From assembly GCF_022605165.1 (NCBI RefSeq), contig NC_063068.1, positions 5,394,001 to 5,458,000 on the forward strand: a stretch of DNA of 64,000 nucleotides, read 5' to 3'. Shown in pieces: positions 54,923-64,000 of this stretch. Origin of the DNA: Purpureocillium takamizusanense (Eukaryota; Ascomycota; Sordariomycetes; Hypocreales; Ophiocordycipitaceae). Both the position numbers and the translations under genes were made by a program. Each line of letters starts with the position of its first letter. Position 1 is the stretch's first letter. The notes below the pieces were generated by a model. The model did no database searches. It had not been told where the DNA came from and saw only the letters and a list, made by a program, of their open reading frames with translations.

Positions 54923-56557
54923 TCTTTGCGATGAGGTGGTGACTGTAAGTGTATACGATAGGATGGATAGTCCAGGTCAGGGAGTGTTTTTTTTTTCGGC
55001 CGAAAGTAACTCACTGCGTACGCGATCCAGACCGTTGAGCTTTTCGGTCCTGCTGATTGATTATGTCTTGGTTCAAGCAGGAGCAGACTGACTGGCCTTT
55101 GCGCACGCACCGTCGTGGTGAGATGGGCTTTATTTTGGGTCAACAATTTGACGTGGAGGAATTTCGTCGTCTTGCACCGATCTGTGAGCCCCCCGGCAGC
55201 AGAGACAACCTCGCTGATCTGCAAAACATGCTTGACGAGGTCAAACGTTCAACGGGCGGGCAGACTTTGGGTATCTGGAACAGTCGAGCAATACCTACTT
55301 AAGCTAATAAGGTAGACATGACACCGTTGAGGGATCGGTAGGTACGTACCTAGGTATGTAAGTCGCTCTGCCATTTGCGCGGCCACCGGCGCGCCAGATA
55401 ACGGCGGCAGGAGAGACCGACACCGACTTCATGGCGATTACCCTAAACGCCTTCCCACGAACTAAGTTACTTCGCAACCCGCCCCAAAACACACGATTCC
55501 GCGAAATGTACGCTGCTCAAGGGCCCTCATCCCGATACGGAGTGCCCTCTTTTTAGCCATCCATCCACCGCGATGATAAAACGATGGCTTGCTCAAGGGG
55601 CCAAGCCGGCCGGCGTTTCGTCGATTTCTGTCTTCATGGGTGCCTGAGTGGCTGCACATTTTCCCTCCCTCACTCGCATCATCGCCCGCGCTGGACCACA
55701 CCCCCATCCATCACGTCCGGTCCTCCATCGTCTCCTTCCGCATTACTAGCAGATGAGCTCCCTAGTTTGACTGAAACTGAGAATGCCCGACCATTGCCCG
55801 CGAGAATATTCTACAGCAAGCCTCGCCGGATCCGAGGCGGTGATGCAAGGCTACGCTACGCTGCCTAGGGAAGAACTTGAGAACACGGCGACATCCATCA
55901 TCGCAACCTTGCCACAAGAACAGCGCAGTCTCGAGACCGAAATTTCTCACCAGCACCGATATGCTGCCGGATCTGTCTCGTTGGCTCTTGACGTTTAGGC
56001 TCGCAACTGGCGCCCAATGTCGACGCGTGGTGTTGATGCCTCCCTCTTATGGCCAAGCCAAGGAATGCTTGCGCTGGGGCTGTCTCGGCTCTAGACTCAT
56101 CCCGATGCGACCACACGGCGAGGACGGGCACGCTGTTTTTCCAATTGCTACTACGTAGTTGGTACTGGCCAAGTCCCAGAGGCTGGCAATTCCATCGCTT
56201 CTATGTAGAGGGCCGACTCCTATTGATCCCCCAAGACACCCGCGGCAAACATCTTCATCGCGATGCGTTCCAATGCGCGTTCGCCCGCCACATCCATGGC
56301 GGCAATCCGTGCAATTCCTGCCCCGGCCGTGTTTCCAACCTCTCATTTGACGCGTGAGCCCGGCCGGCGCCCGAGACAGCAATGTGGTCGGAGATGGATG
56401 AGCAGAATGAATGTGAAGGAAGAGGGTATAAGATGCCTGTGCGAGGCCCCATCGCTGCCGCGCACAATCGCCCTGCCTTCCCCTTGCCGTTTTGCTGCAG
56501 CAATCTATCTTGATTCGTCTATTCCTCTCACAGGAGCGTCAGATCCCCCCAGTGGCC
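54923..56557. other. Divergent intergenic region, cerato-platanin / secreted protein
   Basis: 1.6 kb between divergent start codons of two secreted-protein genes. It contains a T run near 54989 and a 14-base perfect palindrome TAGGTACGTACCTA at 55339-55352. A few unconvincing ORFs occur, including a 71-codon one at 55783-55998 with no recognisable motif. Confidence 0.5.
55339..55352. repeat. 14-bp palindrome TAGGTACGTACCTA
   Basis: A perfect inverted repeat in the promoter-proximal space upstream of the cerato-platanin gene (about 420 bases before its start). It belongs to the GTACGTAC/TAGGTA word family seen in other gaps of this window. Function unknown. Confidence 0.6.
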
Positions 56558-58234
56558 ATGAAGTCGGGCTTCGTCGCCCTTCTCGCGACCTGCCTCGCAG
56601 GGAGCGGCTTGTCTGCACCGACACCCAAGTCCCCGTCCCAGCTCAACCAGCGCGACATCGCCGCGCCGCCAGAATGGGCAAAACAAGAGGACGGCTCGCC
56701 CATCGCGGCTAGAGCTGCCCGTGAAGGCATCGACATCCTGACCGACACGTTTTTCAAATTGTTACACGGTCATCCCGAAAACAGCCATAGCAAGAGGCAA
56801 TACTACCTCGATGCATCGTTCCCCGAGGACTCGAATGAGCTCGAGGATGAAGGAGCTACAGACGAAGAAAATAAAGGAGACGAACCACCGGCAGGCAGTC
56901 TGACAGATACAGTCGACAAGCTGACGGGGGGTTCGGGCAATGGGCCGGCGCAGCGCCTGACTGACATTGTCGATGGCATGACCGAGGCTCAGTCTGAGGA
57001 GTCTGCCGACGGCCGTCCCGACTCAATCGATGCCCTCACCGCAGCTATTCCCAGCGATCACATGCGCAAGACCGTGGAAAACGTCTTATCCACGCTGTCA
57101 AGACGTGACCGAGCCACTGATGCCGGAAAACCTGACCAGATGCTGCAACGCCGTATCGTTGAGATACCCTTGGGCGTTATACAGAGGCTTGCCAAGGGCC
57201 TTGGCATTCCGGGCGGTCTAGGGGCCGGCAAGCGAGACGTTTCCAACATGGAAGCACCCGTCAACAAGAGTCAGCTCAGCGGCGCTGGCCAGTCAGGAAA
57301 CGACGCTAAGGGCGTGCCCATCGTCCCTCTCGCTGGATCATCGGACGACGACGCCGACGACATGTCCGGCGGTCCTCTCGCTGGATCATCGAACGACAAC
57401 GACAGGTCCAGGCGTCCTGCCGGCGCCCGCGGCAGACCTAAAGACGTGGCTTTCCCTGGCGGCTGGCCCAAGAATCCCATAGACATTGCCACGGATGATC
57501 TCAAAGGATTCCCAAGCAACAAGCCCAAGCCCAAGCCCAAGAAGCAGGACAACCCGCTCGGTGACGGCTTGCTACACGGATCCGTCCTGCCGGGCGTTTT
57601 GGTGAAGCGGGAAGCGAGTGAGCCCGAGACCAACACAAAGCTCGGCCTCCACGACCTCCTTACCATGATCAACAAGAGGGGAAAACCACCACCGGGCGGC
57701 CTTCAGGGTGTCAAAGACGGTAGGCCTGATATCGGTCTAACCGCCGACCTCACGGGCGCCATCAAAGGCGCCAAAGGTAAGGACGCCGAGAACTTTCCCG
57801 GGCTCATGGAACCCGTCAAATCCCTGCTTGGACTCGGCATGGAGGTCCCCAAGCTAGACAATAGTTACCTCAAGAGAATGAATGGCCTGAACGATGCTGA
57901 ACAGAGGAACGCGGTAGACAAGAACCCCTCGGACCTCATGGCTCGCCGCGCCAGCTCCGGTGCCGCCCCCGGCGGCGTCTCAGGACTGGATGCGACGGCT
58001 ACCAATCCGAAGGAGCTCCCCGGCATCCCGCCCGGTCTCTTTGGACCAAGCAAGCACTCTGAAAACGCTGCCGCCGAGGAGGACGACGACAACTTAGACG
58101 ACGACTCACAGATTCCTGCTGGGAACCGCGAATCCAGCCTCGGCGGTGCTCCTCCTCGCAACTCTGGCAGCGGCGTCGACAAGATGAAGGCCAACCTGGC
58201 TACTCCTTGGAGAGCGTTGAAGGAGCCCAGCTGA
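56558..58234 (+). CDS. Secreted, cysteine-free protein with many dibasic sites
   Basis: A single-exon ORF of 558 aa from ATG 56558. The signal peptide is MKSGFVALLATCLAGSGLSA, containing the only cysteine of the protein. The rest is hydrophilic and low in aromatic residues, with about nine Lys-Arg or Arg-Arg sites suited to Kex2-type processing: HSKRQYY, LSRRDRA, LQRRIVE, AGKRDVS, SRRPAGA, VKREASE, NKRGKPP, LKRMNGL and ARRASSG. The spacers are of unequal length and are not repeats of one peptide. A PLAGSS(D/N)D(D/N) motif occurs twice near residues 250-275, and LTD-V-D repeats occur early (LTDTVDKLTGG, LTDIVDGMTE). An upstream in-frame ATG at 56492 would mask the signal peptide. It resembles the Kex2-processed pro-protein type only in layout. 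No named family is recognised. Confidence 0.75.
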   Translation: MKSGFVALLATCLAGSGLSAPTPKSPSQLNQRDIAAPPEWAKQEDGSPIAARAAREGIDILTDTFFKLLHGHPENSHSKRQYYLDASFPEDSNELEDEGATDEENKGDEPPAGSLTDTVDKLTGGSGNGPAQRLTDIVDGMTEAQSEESADGRPDSIDALTAAIPSDHMRKTVENVLSTLSRRDRATDAGKPDQMLQRRIVEIPLGVIQRLAKGLGIPGGLGAGKRDVSNMEAPVNKSQLSGAGQSGNDAKGVPIVPLAGSSDDDADDMSGGPLAGSSNDNDRSRRPAGARGRPKDVAFPGGWPKNPIDIATDDLKGFPSNKPKPKPKKQDNPLGDGLLHGSVLPGVLVKREASEPETNTKLGLHDLLTMINKRGKPPPGGLQGVKDGRPDIGLTADLTGAIKGAKGKDAENFPGLMEPVKSLLGLGMEVPKLDNSYLKRMNGLNDAEQRNAVDKNPSDLMARRASSGAAPGGVSGLDATATNPKELPGIPPGLFGPSKHSENAAAEEDDDNLDDDSQIPAGNRESSLGGAPPRNSGSGVDKMKANLATPWRALKEPS

Positions 58235-59184
58235 AGCTGGCGACGGCGGCGCCAACAACAAGCAAAGGCAAAGGGGGGGCAGCCTGCGGTAATAGCGGCG
58301 GAGGGGGGGGGGGGGGCTGTGGCGGGCACTGTGGAGGACGTGACGTGACGGATGGGACCGTCTTCATGATACCCATCTGTATGCAAACTGGAATCTCGGG
58401 CGTGGGTTACTATCGGTTGAATCGTTGTATTAGCTACTTAGTAGCTTTCTTTGGATCTTGACGTAAATTTTTCCATTCACATTTTGCGTATCGGGGGGCT
58501 TGCCCGGCATGCTCCTGGCGGTATGAGACGGGACCACGGAGTCGGCGACTTGGTCGTGTGAGAAGCGAGCAGCAGTGCGAGACGCGACGCGCGTGGCATG
58601 CCTTGAGGTTCTAATAAGCGCGTTGGCGCCGCGAGGAATGGAGGTTGGGCGCTGAGTCGCGATGACACGTCTGAGACATGGAGAGACGACGGGTGCTCAG
58701 CGGCTTCAACGTGGCTGGAAGGCGACAGGCTGGATTCCGAGTTATGTACTTTGTGCTACGTACGTACTTCGTACGCACGAAAGCTACCATCGCAGCTGGT
58801 CAAGTCACACACCGTATTTCACGATGCCGGTACGCCGATTTGGGCGTGCATACCATGCTGATGCTGATGCTGGTGGGGATGGAGGGGACTCGTACATGCT
58901 TTGGTAGGATTTGCCCAGTGAGTGCTCTTGTGTACTTATAAGAAAGAGAGGCTGTAGATGTATACTTTGTATGATTTGATGGATATAATCTGCCTCTCGG
59001 TCTACGCCTCCTACGTGGGCGGCATCCCCCCCCTTCCCCCTTGAATTTATACTAATCCGCAGTCTGTAAGCAAGACCGGCGGGTGAAGCTGCTGCTGCTG
59101 CTGCTGCTGCTGCTGACGCGCGCCGCCGCATCGTCATTCACTTCTCGGCAGCGAGCGGCGGCGGCGGACGTGCCACACGTCCGC
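58235..59184. other. Convergent intergenic region
   Basis: 950 bases after the secreted-protein gene and before the end of a minus-strand gene. A G run (about 58305-58318) sits early, GTACGTAC words near 58757-58785, and a CTG array at 59084-59114. No gene is supported. Confidence 0.5.
59084..59114. repeat. CTG trinucleotide repeat
   Basis: About ten perfect GCT/CTG units just downstream of the small minus-strand gene, in probable 3' untranslated sequence. Confidence 0.9.
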
Positions 59185-59374
59185 CTAAGCATGATGGGGG
59201 AGCGGCCGCCTCTTGACTGTAGTCTTGAGCCGCCGGGCCTGTCTCTCCGCCTCGTGCATGTCGCGGAGCAGGTCCGGCAGCGCGCGCTCCTCGTCCTCGG
59301 GGGACTCGGCCAGCGCGAGCGCCATGATGGACGCCTCGCCCCGCGTCTCGATGACGCGCCCCGTTGTCGTCGTT

Positions 59375-59413
<39 letters not shown>

Positions 59414-59559
59414 GCGGCAGACTCCGCGTCCTTGACCGTGACCTTGGATTTGGACTTTGACTTCTTCTGGCTGCTAGTGCCGCTGACCTTGTCGTCTCCG
59501 TCTTTGCAATTATCCTTGTCCTTCTTGTCTTTCCCCTGGCGTAGGCAGAAGAGTGTCAT
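59185..59559 (-). CDS. Small charged hypothetical protein with Ser-Thr repeat
   Basis: A single-exon ORF of 124 aa. It starts MTLFCLRQGKDKKDKDN, then is Lys/Ser-rich (QKKSKSKSKVTVKD). A Ser-Thr dipeptide run is encoded by a GAGCAC hexamer array (59371-59414). The C-terminal 50 residues are a charged helix-forming segment (ASIMALALAESPEDEERAL PDLLRDMHEAERQARRLK). No signal peptide or membrane segment. The non-repetitive C terminus favours a real gene, but size, composition and absence of introns leave doubt. No family recognised. Confidence 0.45.
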
Positions 59560-60251
59560 GGCGACAGCAAGCTATGTATCTTCGGCGGCGAGTGCGGGGT
59601 GTCGTATTTTCTTCCAGCGGGCGAGGAGCGTTCGGTTGGTGTTATCGTGAGTGAAGCGTAGGAGCATCGGCGCCGCTGATGAGATTGCTGCGATTGCTGC
59701 AAGTGAGCTGTAGCCATGGTCGCGATAGTTTCTAGCGGTTTACCATATAACCCTGCGTCCTCGTCTCTGAGTGACCGACTGCCCGACCTCTCCGCTCGGG
59801 TGGTGACGAGGAGCGTAGACAATTGCCATCACATCCATAGTCCTTATTCGAACCCCGACTCACTCCAGAACATGGTGCGTGATGGGCGATGGTTGGGGTT
59901 TGCACTGTCCATGTACCGTCAGCGTCCATGGTGGCATGAAAGGAGCCTAGAACTGTCGCAGAATAGTTTGTTCGCGAACATGCCTTTATTTGTCGTGAAC
60001 TGCATGCGCACAGCGGCCGGCAGCAAACCCATGACGTATATATGACCAATAGAAGTCCCGTCCTCCGTCGCTGTGGCCATCGCGAATCCTCGCAAACTGT
60101 CAATCCTTTCTTTCCGCCTCCTAGACTCAACTGCCATCTTGCCTCCGCTCACTTTGATCAAGCCACACTCACTCACCATCTCTCCATCGGAGATTACTCA
60201 CTTAGTCACACACAACTTTGTAATACCGCCGCGAACCAAGGCGTTGGCAGC
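59560..60251. other. Divergent intergenic region
   Basis: 692 bases between divergent starts of the small Ser-Thr gene and the Cys/His protein gene. C/T-rich towards 60250 as in other leaders here. No gene is seen. Confidence 0.5.
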
Positions 60252-60960
60252 ATGTGTCAGAACGTAGTATACTACTCGTGCGGGCACGAGGTGCGTCGCA
60301 ACACCAAGTGTGTCAGGCGGCCGCGCCCCAGTTTCCTCCGGTCTCTTTTGAACACCGTCCTCCCTCCGCGGCCGTGCAAGCAACTGACAGGCGACACCTT
60401 GCGAAGGAAGCGCCCATGTCCAGTCTGTGACCGCAGCAGAGAATCACGCCGTAGGAGAGACAGAAGCCCACTGGCCCACTCGTCCAGAGCTCGCCGTGTG
60501 GCATATTCCGTCAGGGGGGACTCGCGTGGCAAGCAGGCGGGACAAAGGGAAAGCAGGCGGTACTCCCGCAACGCATCGCCCAAGACGAGCCATCGGCGAC
60601 ACCGGTCGGCACATTTGCGTCATCACCGAAGCAGTCCGCCAACGCCACGGGGGGATGATTGCTTCAGGCATGGCGAATTTGACAGAAAGCCAATATGGGA
60701 TAGCGCAGACCTGGGCACGATACCAGGTAAGTCACACCGACTTTGATTGTCGTCAAGGCTCCCAACACACGTATTCAGAGTGCCATGAGCCAGAAGGCGG
60801 CTCAACCCGACCGCCAACATCCGGCCATCGAATCAGCCCTCGTACTCAGAGGCCATCACGCGACGTGTTGGGAGGCGAGCTTGACGCTGCACTCGACGAC
60901 GCCATCGAAAGCTGGCAGCCGAAGGAGCGTACCGGGCGGTCCCGTCGCAGGAATCGATGA
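60252..60960 (+). CDS. Basic Cys/His hypothetical protein
   Basis: Two exons (60252-60726 and 60779-60960; 52-nt intron, GTAAGT donor, TTCAG acceptor) give 218 aa. It starts MCQNVVYYSCGHEVRRNTKC and later has PCKQLTG and RPCPVCDRSRES, so Cys and His pairs could bind zinc; CxxxxxxxCGH with a distant CPxC recalls small zinc-ribbon-like proteins common in ascomycetes. The middle is very Arg/Ser-rich (SRESRRRRDRS, HRRHRSAHLRHHRSS), like RS-type nucleic-acid binding regions. The C terminus has an acidic helix (LGGELDAALDDAIESW) and ends RRRNR. The frame is open upstream to 60042, but the Cys/His start is preferred. Function unknown. Confidence 0.6.
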
Positions 60961-61529
60961 ACATTCGGGCAGGTGGCGTCACAAAGGGGAGGGGCGCGTA
61001 ATTCTCTCTGGAGGCTTGACTGATCCGTAGGGCGACCCCAACAGCAGGATGGTGGAGGGGCCGGGGGTCCGGGTCCAAGACTGCAAACATCGGCCAGCAC
61101 GGAGACAAGATGAGTTGAAAGGGGTATAACTTGGTAGAACGAGTTGGTTCACAAATACAACAGCAATGATCCGTGTCGCGGTCCATCAAGAATAACTTGA
61201 AATCATACAACGTGCCTCCTTTTGCCTATACAGGACAGAAACTATGCCGAGCGGCAACAGCCTTGGCGGAGGCATATCGGTTGCACGGCTCGACTCTGTC
61301 GGTTCATGGTCGCATGAGGGTGTGAGAGTCAGCAGGGCCGCGCAGACGCCAGGAGACTTTGTAACGGCGGCGACCACGGGTGCTGACGTGTGTCGATTGA
61401 AACGCGACTGTCCGCGCGTTTTAGGCACGGCTCGTAGCAGTTAGACAAGCCATGACCGTCCTCCAGAGGTAGGTCATGGTTTGCAAACCACTGGCGGACG
61501 ATGCAGAGTGGCGCGGGATGAGAAGTCGA
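60961..61529. other. Convergent intergenic region
   Basis: 569 bases between the stops of the Cys/His gene (plus) and mpo1 (minus). Ordinary sequence, no gene seen. Confidence 0.5.
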
Positions 61530-62262
61530 CTATTGAGCTTTGCCATTCTTGGACTCGGCCTTGAACTTGGCAATCTCGACCTGGACTTGCTTCTCGACGC
61601 GCGTCTGCAGCTCCTTGCGGTAACCCAGCTTGAATAGGACCTCGAGCCAAACAAACATGGGGGCGAGGAAGATGGCCTGGACGAGGTTGTCGAGCAGGGC
61701 GGGCGCACGGCCCTCAAAGGCGCCGTGACCAATAAACTGGGCGATCCACGAGACGATGTGGACGATGAGGGCGAGCTGGAAGGTTGCCTTGGGGTCCTCG
61801 AGACGCATGTGATTGGCCAAGGCGGCACTGCCGACGCAAAAAGCAGCCAGAACGAAGCCGGCGACAGGCTCGAGTAGGATGTAGAGCCCTGCGTACAAAA
61901 GGGCAACAATAGTGCCGAGGTTGAGGTCGAGATACGGCACAGTGAGCCACGCCGGGAGGTGGATCAACGTTCCCGTATATGTGGCCTGACGCAGGGTTTG
62001 GTGGTGAGCAACGACGACCGACGAGCCAAAGGGGCCTAGGAAACAGAGGCGAGACGCACCATGCAAAAGGCAGAGACGAGGATGAGCGGCACGCAGACCA
62101 TGTGAATGGCCACGTTGACCGAGTTGTGGTGATAGGCACCATACTGGGGTGGAAGTCAGCGCGACTGGGCGTTTGCCATGGTGAGGTGAGGGCAAAGCGG
62201 CTGCCCGCGAAGGGAGAGATGGGACATACAAAGGTCAGGTGCTTCTCGAGGTCCAGCGACAT
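61530..62262 (-). CDS. mpo1: Mpo1-like 2-hydroxy fatty acid dioxygenase (DUF962)
   Basis: Three exons on the minus strand: 62262-62230, 62143-62060 and 61985-61530 (introns 86 and 74 nt), giving 190 aa. The start MSLDLEKHLTF joins YGAYHHNSVNVAIHMVCVP, the conserved His-rich block of the DUF962/YGL010w family. Four or so hydrophobic helices follow (VPLILVSAFCM, NLGTIVALLYAGLYILL, GFVLAAFCVGSAAL, IVHIVSWIAQFIGH), with GHGAFEGRAPALLDN as the second conserved His motif and a basic coiled tail. In yeast, Mpo1 is an ER Fe(II)-dependent enzyme that shortens 2-hydroxy fatty acids by one carbon in phytosphingosine breakdown. The His residues match that function by position; the metal role is known from the family. 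Confidence 0.92.
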
Positions 62263-64000
62263 GTCGGGCGGGTGAGACGGAACTGATGAGCTCTCTGTCT
62301 GGCTGGGGCCGGAACTGTGAGCAGTTTGAAGCTTGAGGGGCGTCGAGCGACGGGACTGTGGGAATGGCGGCTGAGCCGATGCCGTGAGGCGATGCCGTGC
62401 GAGAGTAGAGAGAGGGGGGGAGAGAGAGTAGGTAAGAGCAGCTTAGATCTATCCAGGCCAGGGGTCGAGATGTGAGCGCGTCGCGAGTGAGTGTGAAGGT
62501 AGATAGATGGATGGCAGGGTTGCCTGTGAGTCGGGGGTTGCGCACGATGCAGGGGGGGTGTTTGATGGATGGATGGCGACGGGCGGCGGCAGCACCAGCA
62601 GCACCAGCACCAGCAGCTCATCGGTCGCAGCTGCCCATCGAAGCTGGAGCTAATAAAGCTGACCCGCGGGGAGCAGCATCCATGGAACCTACTAACACCC
62701 TGGCCACCACTGGTGGCCTGACACGGGCCCCGCCTCGGGGCCCCAGCACGGGACCTTACTGAGGCAGCACATGCTCCAGGGGACTCCAGCCCACACCAAG
62801 GCGCCCAGGCTACATACCTGGACCAGCCAGCCACCGGCAGGCGCTGGCCCGCGAGTGCCTCATCACGTCAGTGCCGGATCCCCTGCCGCAACCTTAACTA
62901 GCGGTAGCGGGGATCGGGCAGTTTCTCAAGGCCCTGAAGGGTGAGCCCGCTGGGCGCCTCGGATCAACCATCTGCACCGGGGCAATATAGATGCAGCTCG
63001 TGTTCGCCAGCACACCATTTCAATGTCTTGGGCTCCATGGAGTCTGCTGAGGTTGTCGGGATGGCACCACTCCACGCTTGTGCCTCACGCGTCCATGCTC
63101 ACCGCGGCGGGATCGAGGCGTAGGGTGGTCAATTATGCATCGCACGACGTCCACGCAGTCCTGCCCGCGCGATGTCACGAACGGTATCTATGGACAGCTT
63201 CCTAATGCCGGCCGGGGCATTGACAGGGTTCTCCGTCGGGGCTATGGCCCGGTCGTACAGGCCCGGTCCTGGTCTTCAGGTACCGCCGCGCCGCGCGCCT
63301 ACGTACAGTGTACCTGGAACCTATCGACCCCGCCGTGAACATCTGGGGCAGCCGGAGGATTAGCAGCTTCGCGGTAATAACTTTGTAGTACAGCTGGCAG
63401 CGATGGCCACCCGCTAATTGCTGCAGACAGGTACTAATTCTACGCCTGGTCTGGCTGGGATTGGTGTCCGACCTAGGGCCAGGCACACGACTTCTTGCCT
63501 CAAGCGTAGACGACCTTGGCCGCCCTAATTGCAGTGCTAGCTGCCTACCAAGTAGGCAGCCATTCCACTGGTCGCACCTTGTCCGTGGCCCTCTCCACTG
63601 CTGCTGCGCCCCAGGCCAGTATAGTATAGGTACGAAGCAGCTCAGTTGCTGAATCAGCTTTGGGCATTTGAGCGCGGTGCGGAGGTAGTGCTTCATCTAT
63701 ATTGTCACTTATAGGTAGTGAGCCCCTCAGCTGCCACGACGGTCCAGCCCCCTGATCAGAAGGTCAGCCAAGTCAGTGGAAGCCGGTCTGCCTGTATCTC
63801 GTAGGTAGCTTTCCATCACTGTGCCGGGAGCGGAGCAGGCCCGACCTCGCCGTCGGCCCACCGCCCATGGGCAGGGGCCTGGCGTGCTTACCTCAGCACT
63901 GTGGCGCAGATTTCAACCACCTGCCTTGGTGCTTCACGATGCGCAGCCCTTTGCCTCAGCCTTGTCGCGCGCTCAATTCAACACCTCCGTTCCAACACCC
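62263..64000. other. Upstream region of mpo1 to window end
   Basis: 1.7 kb. Directly upstream of mpo1 lies a G/A-rich plus strand (C/T-rich leader on the minus strand), with GGGGGGAGAGAGAG near 62415 and CAGCAGCACCAGCACCAG near 62590-62615. The remainder is ordinary GC-rich DNA with a few TAGGTA words. No gene is supported up to the window edge. Confidence 0.5.

Noticed and set aside
59845..59865. GGTTCGAAT-like word on the minus strand, possible tRNA T arm
   Set aside because: The flanking bases do not pair into a T stem and no acceptor or anticodon arm can be drawn.

Overview
The window reads as nuclear DNA of a filamentous ascomycete, most likely a sordariomycete close to Hypocreales (inferred). 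The reasons are short introns of about 50-200 nt with GTRNGT donors and CTAAY branch words, a GC-rich code, long C/T-rich leaders, and proteins such as a LIM-RhoGAP, a DUF2417 membrane hydrolase, Sec66, a cerato-platanin and Mpo1. I recognise eleven genes or families with good support and describe six more conserved-looking or hypothetical genes. No tRNA, rRNA, intact transposon or CRISPR array was found.

Left third (1-21.2 kb): a partial Rho GTPase-activating protein (minus, cut by the left edge), a DUF2417 membrane protein with a hydrolase-like tail (minus), a small basic hypothetical (minus), a proline-rich acidic hypothetical (plus), an eight-exon E2 with two UBC folds related to UBE2Z (minus), replication factor C subunit 2 (plus), and a coiled-coil protein (minus).

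Middle (21.2-46.8 kb): the large spliceosomal helicase Brr2 (plus, with one 63-nt intron that keeps the frame open), a PWWP-domain chromatin protein (plus), origin recognition complex subunit 3 (plus), a 6.4-kb gene-poor stretch with a dense microsatellite cluster, a polyglutamine hypothetical (plus), and the divergent pair Sec66 (minus, ER translocon) and Npl4 (plus, Cdc48 cofactor).

Right third (46.8-64 kb): an AT-richer segment with a RIP-like duplicated block and a 9-bp minisatellite, then the mitochondrial arginine-specific carbamoyl-phosphate synthase large subunit. A larger 9-bp minisatellite in the opposite orientation follows, then a cerato-platanin secreted protein (minus), a cysteine-free secreted protein with many dibasic sites (plus), a small Ser/Thr-repeat hypothetical (minus), a basic Cys/His protein (plus) and Mpo1 (minus).

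The genes do not form one pathway or a biosynthetic cluster. Most are conserved housekeeping genes for replication, splicing, protein quality control, arginine synthesis and lipid alpha-oxidation. Two are secreted proteins that could act at the cell surface or toward a host. The most unusual items are the tandem-UBC E2 with 22- and 12-nt micro-exons, the in-frame Brr2 intron, the minisatellites in opposite orientation around the CPS gene, the dibasic-rich secreted protein, and ACGCGT boxes just upstream of RFC2, ORC3 and the coiled-coil gene.
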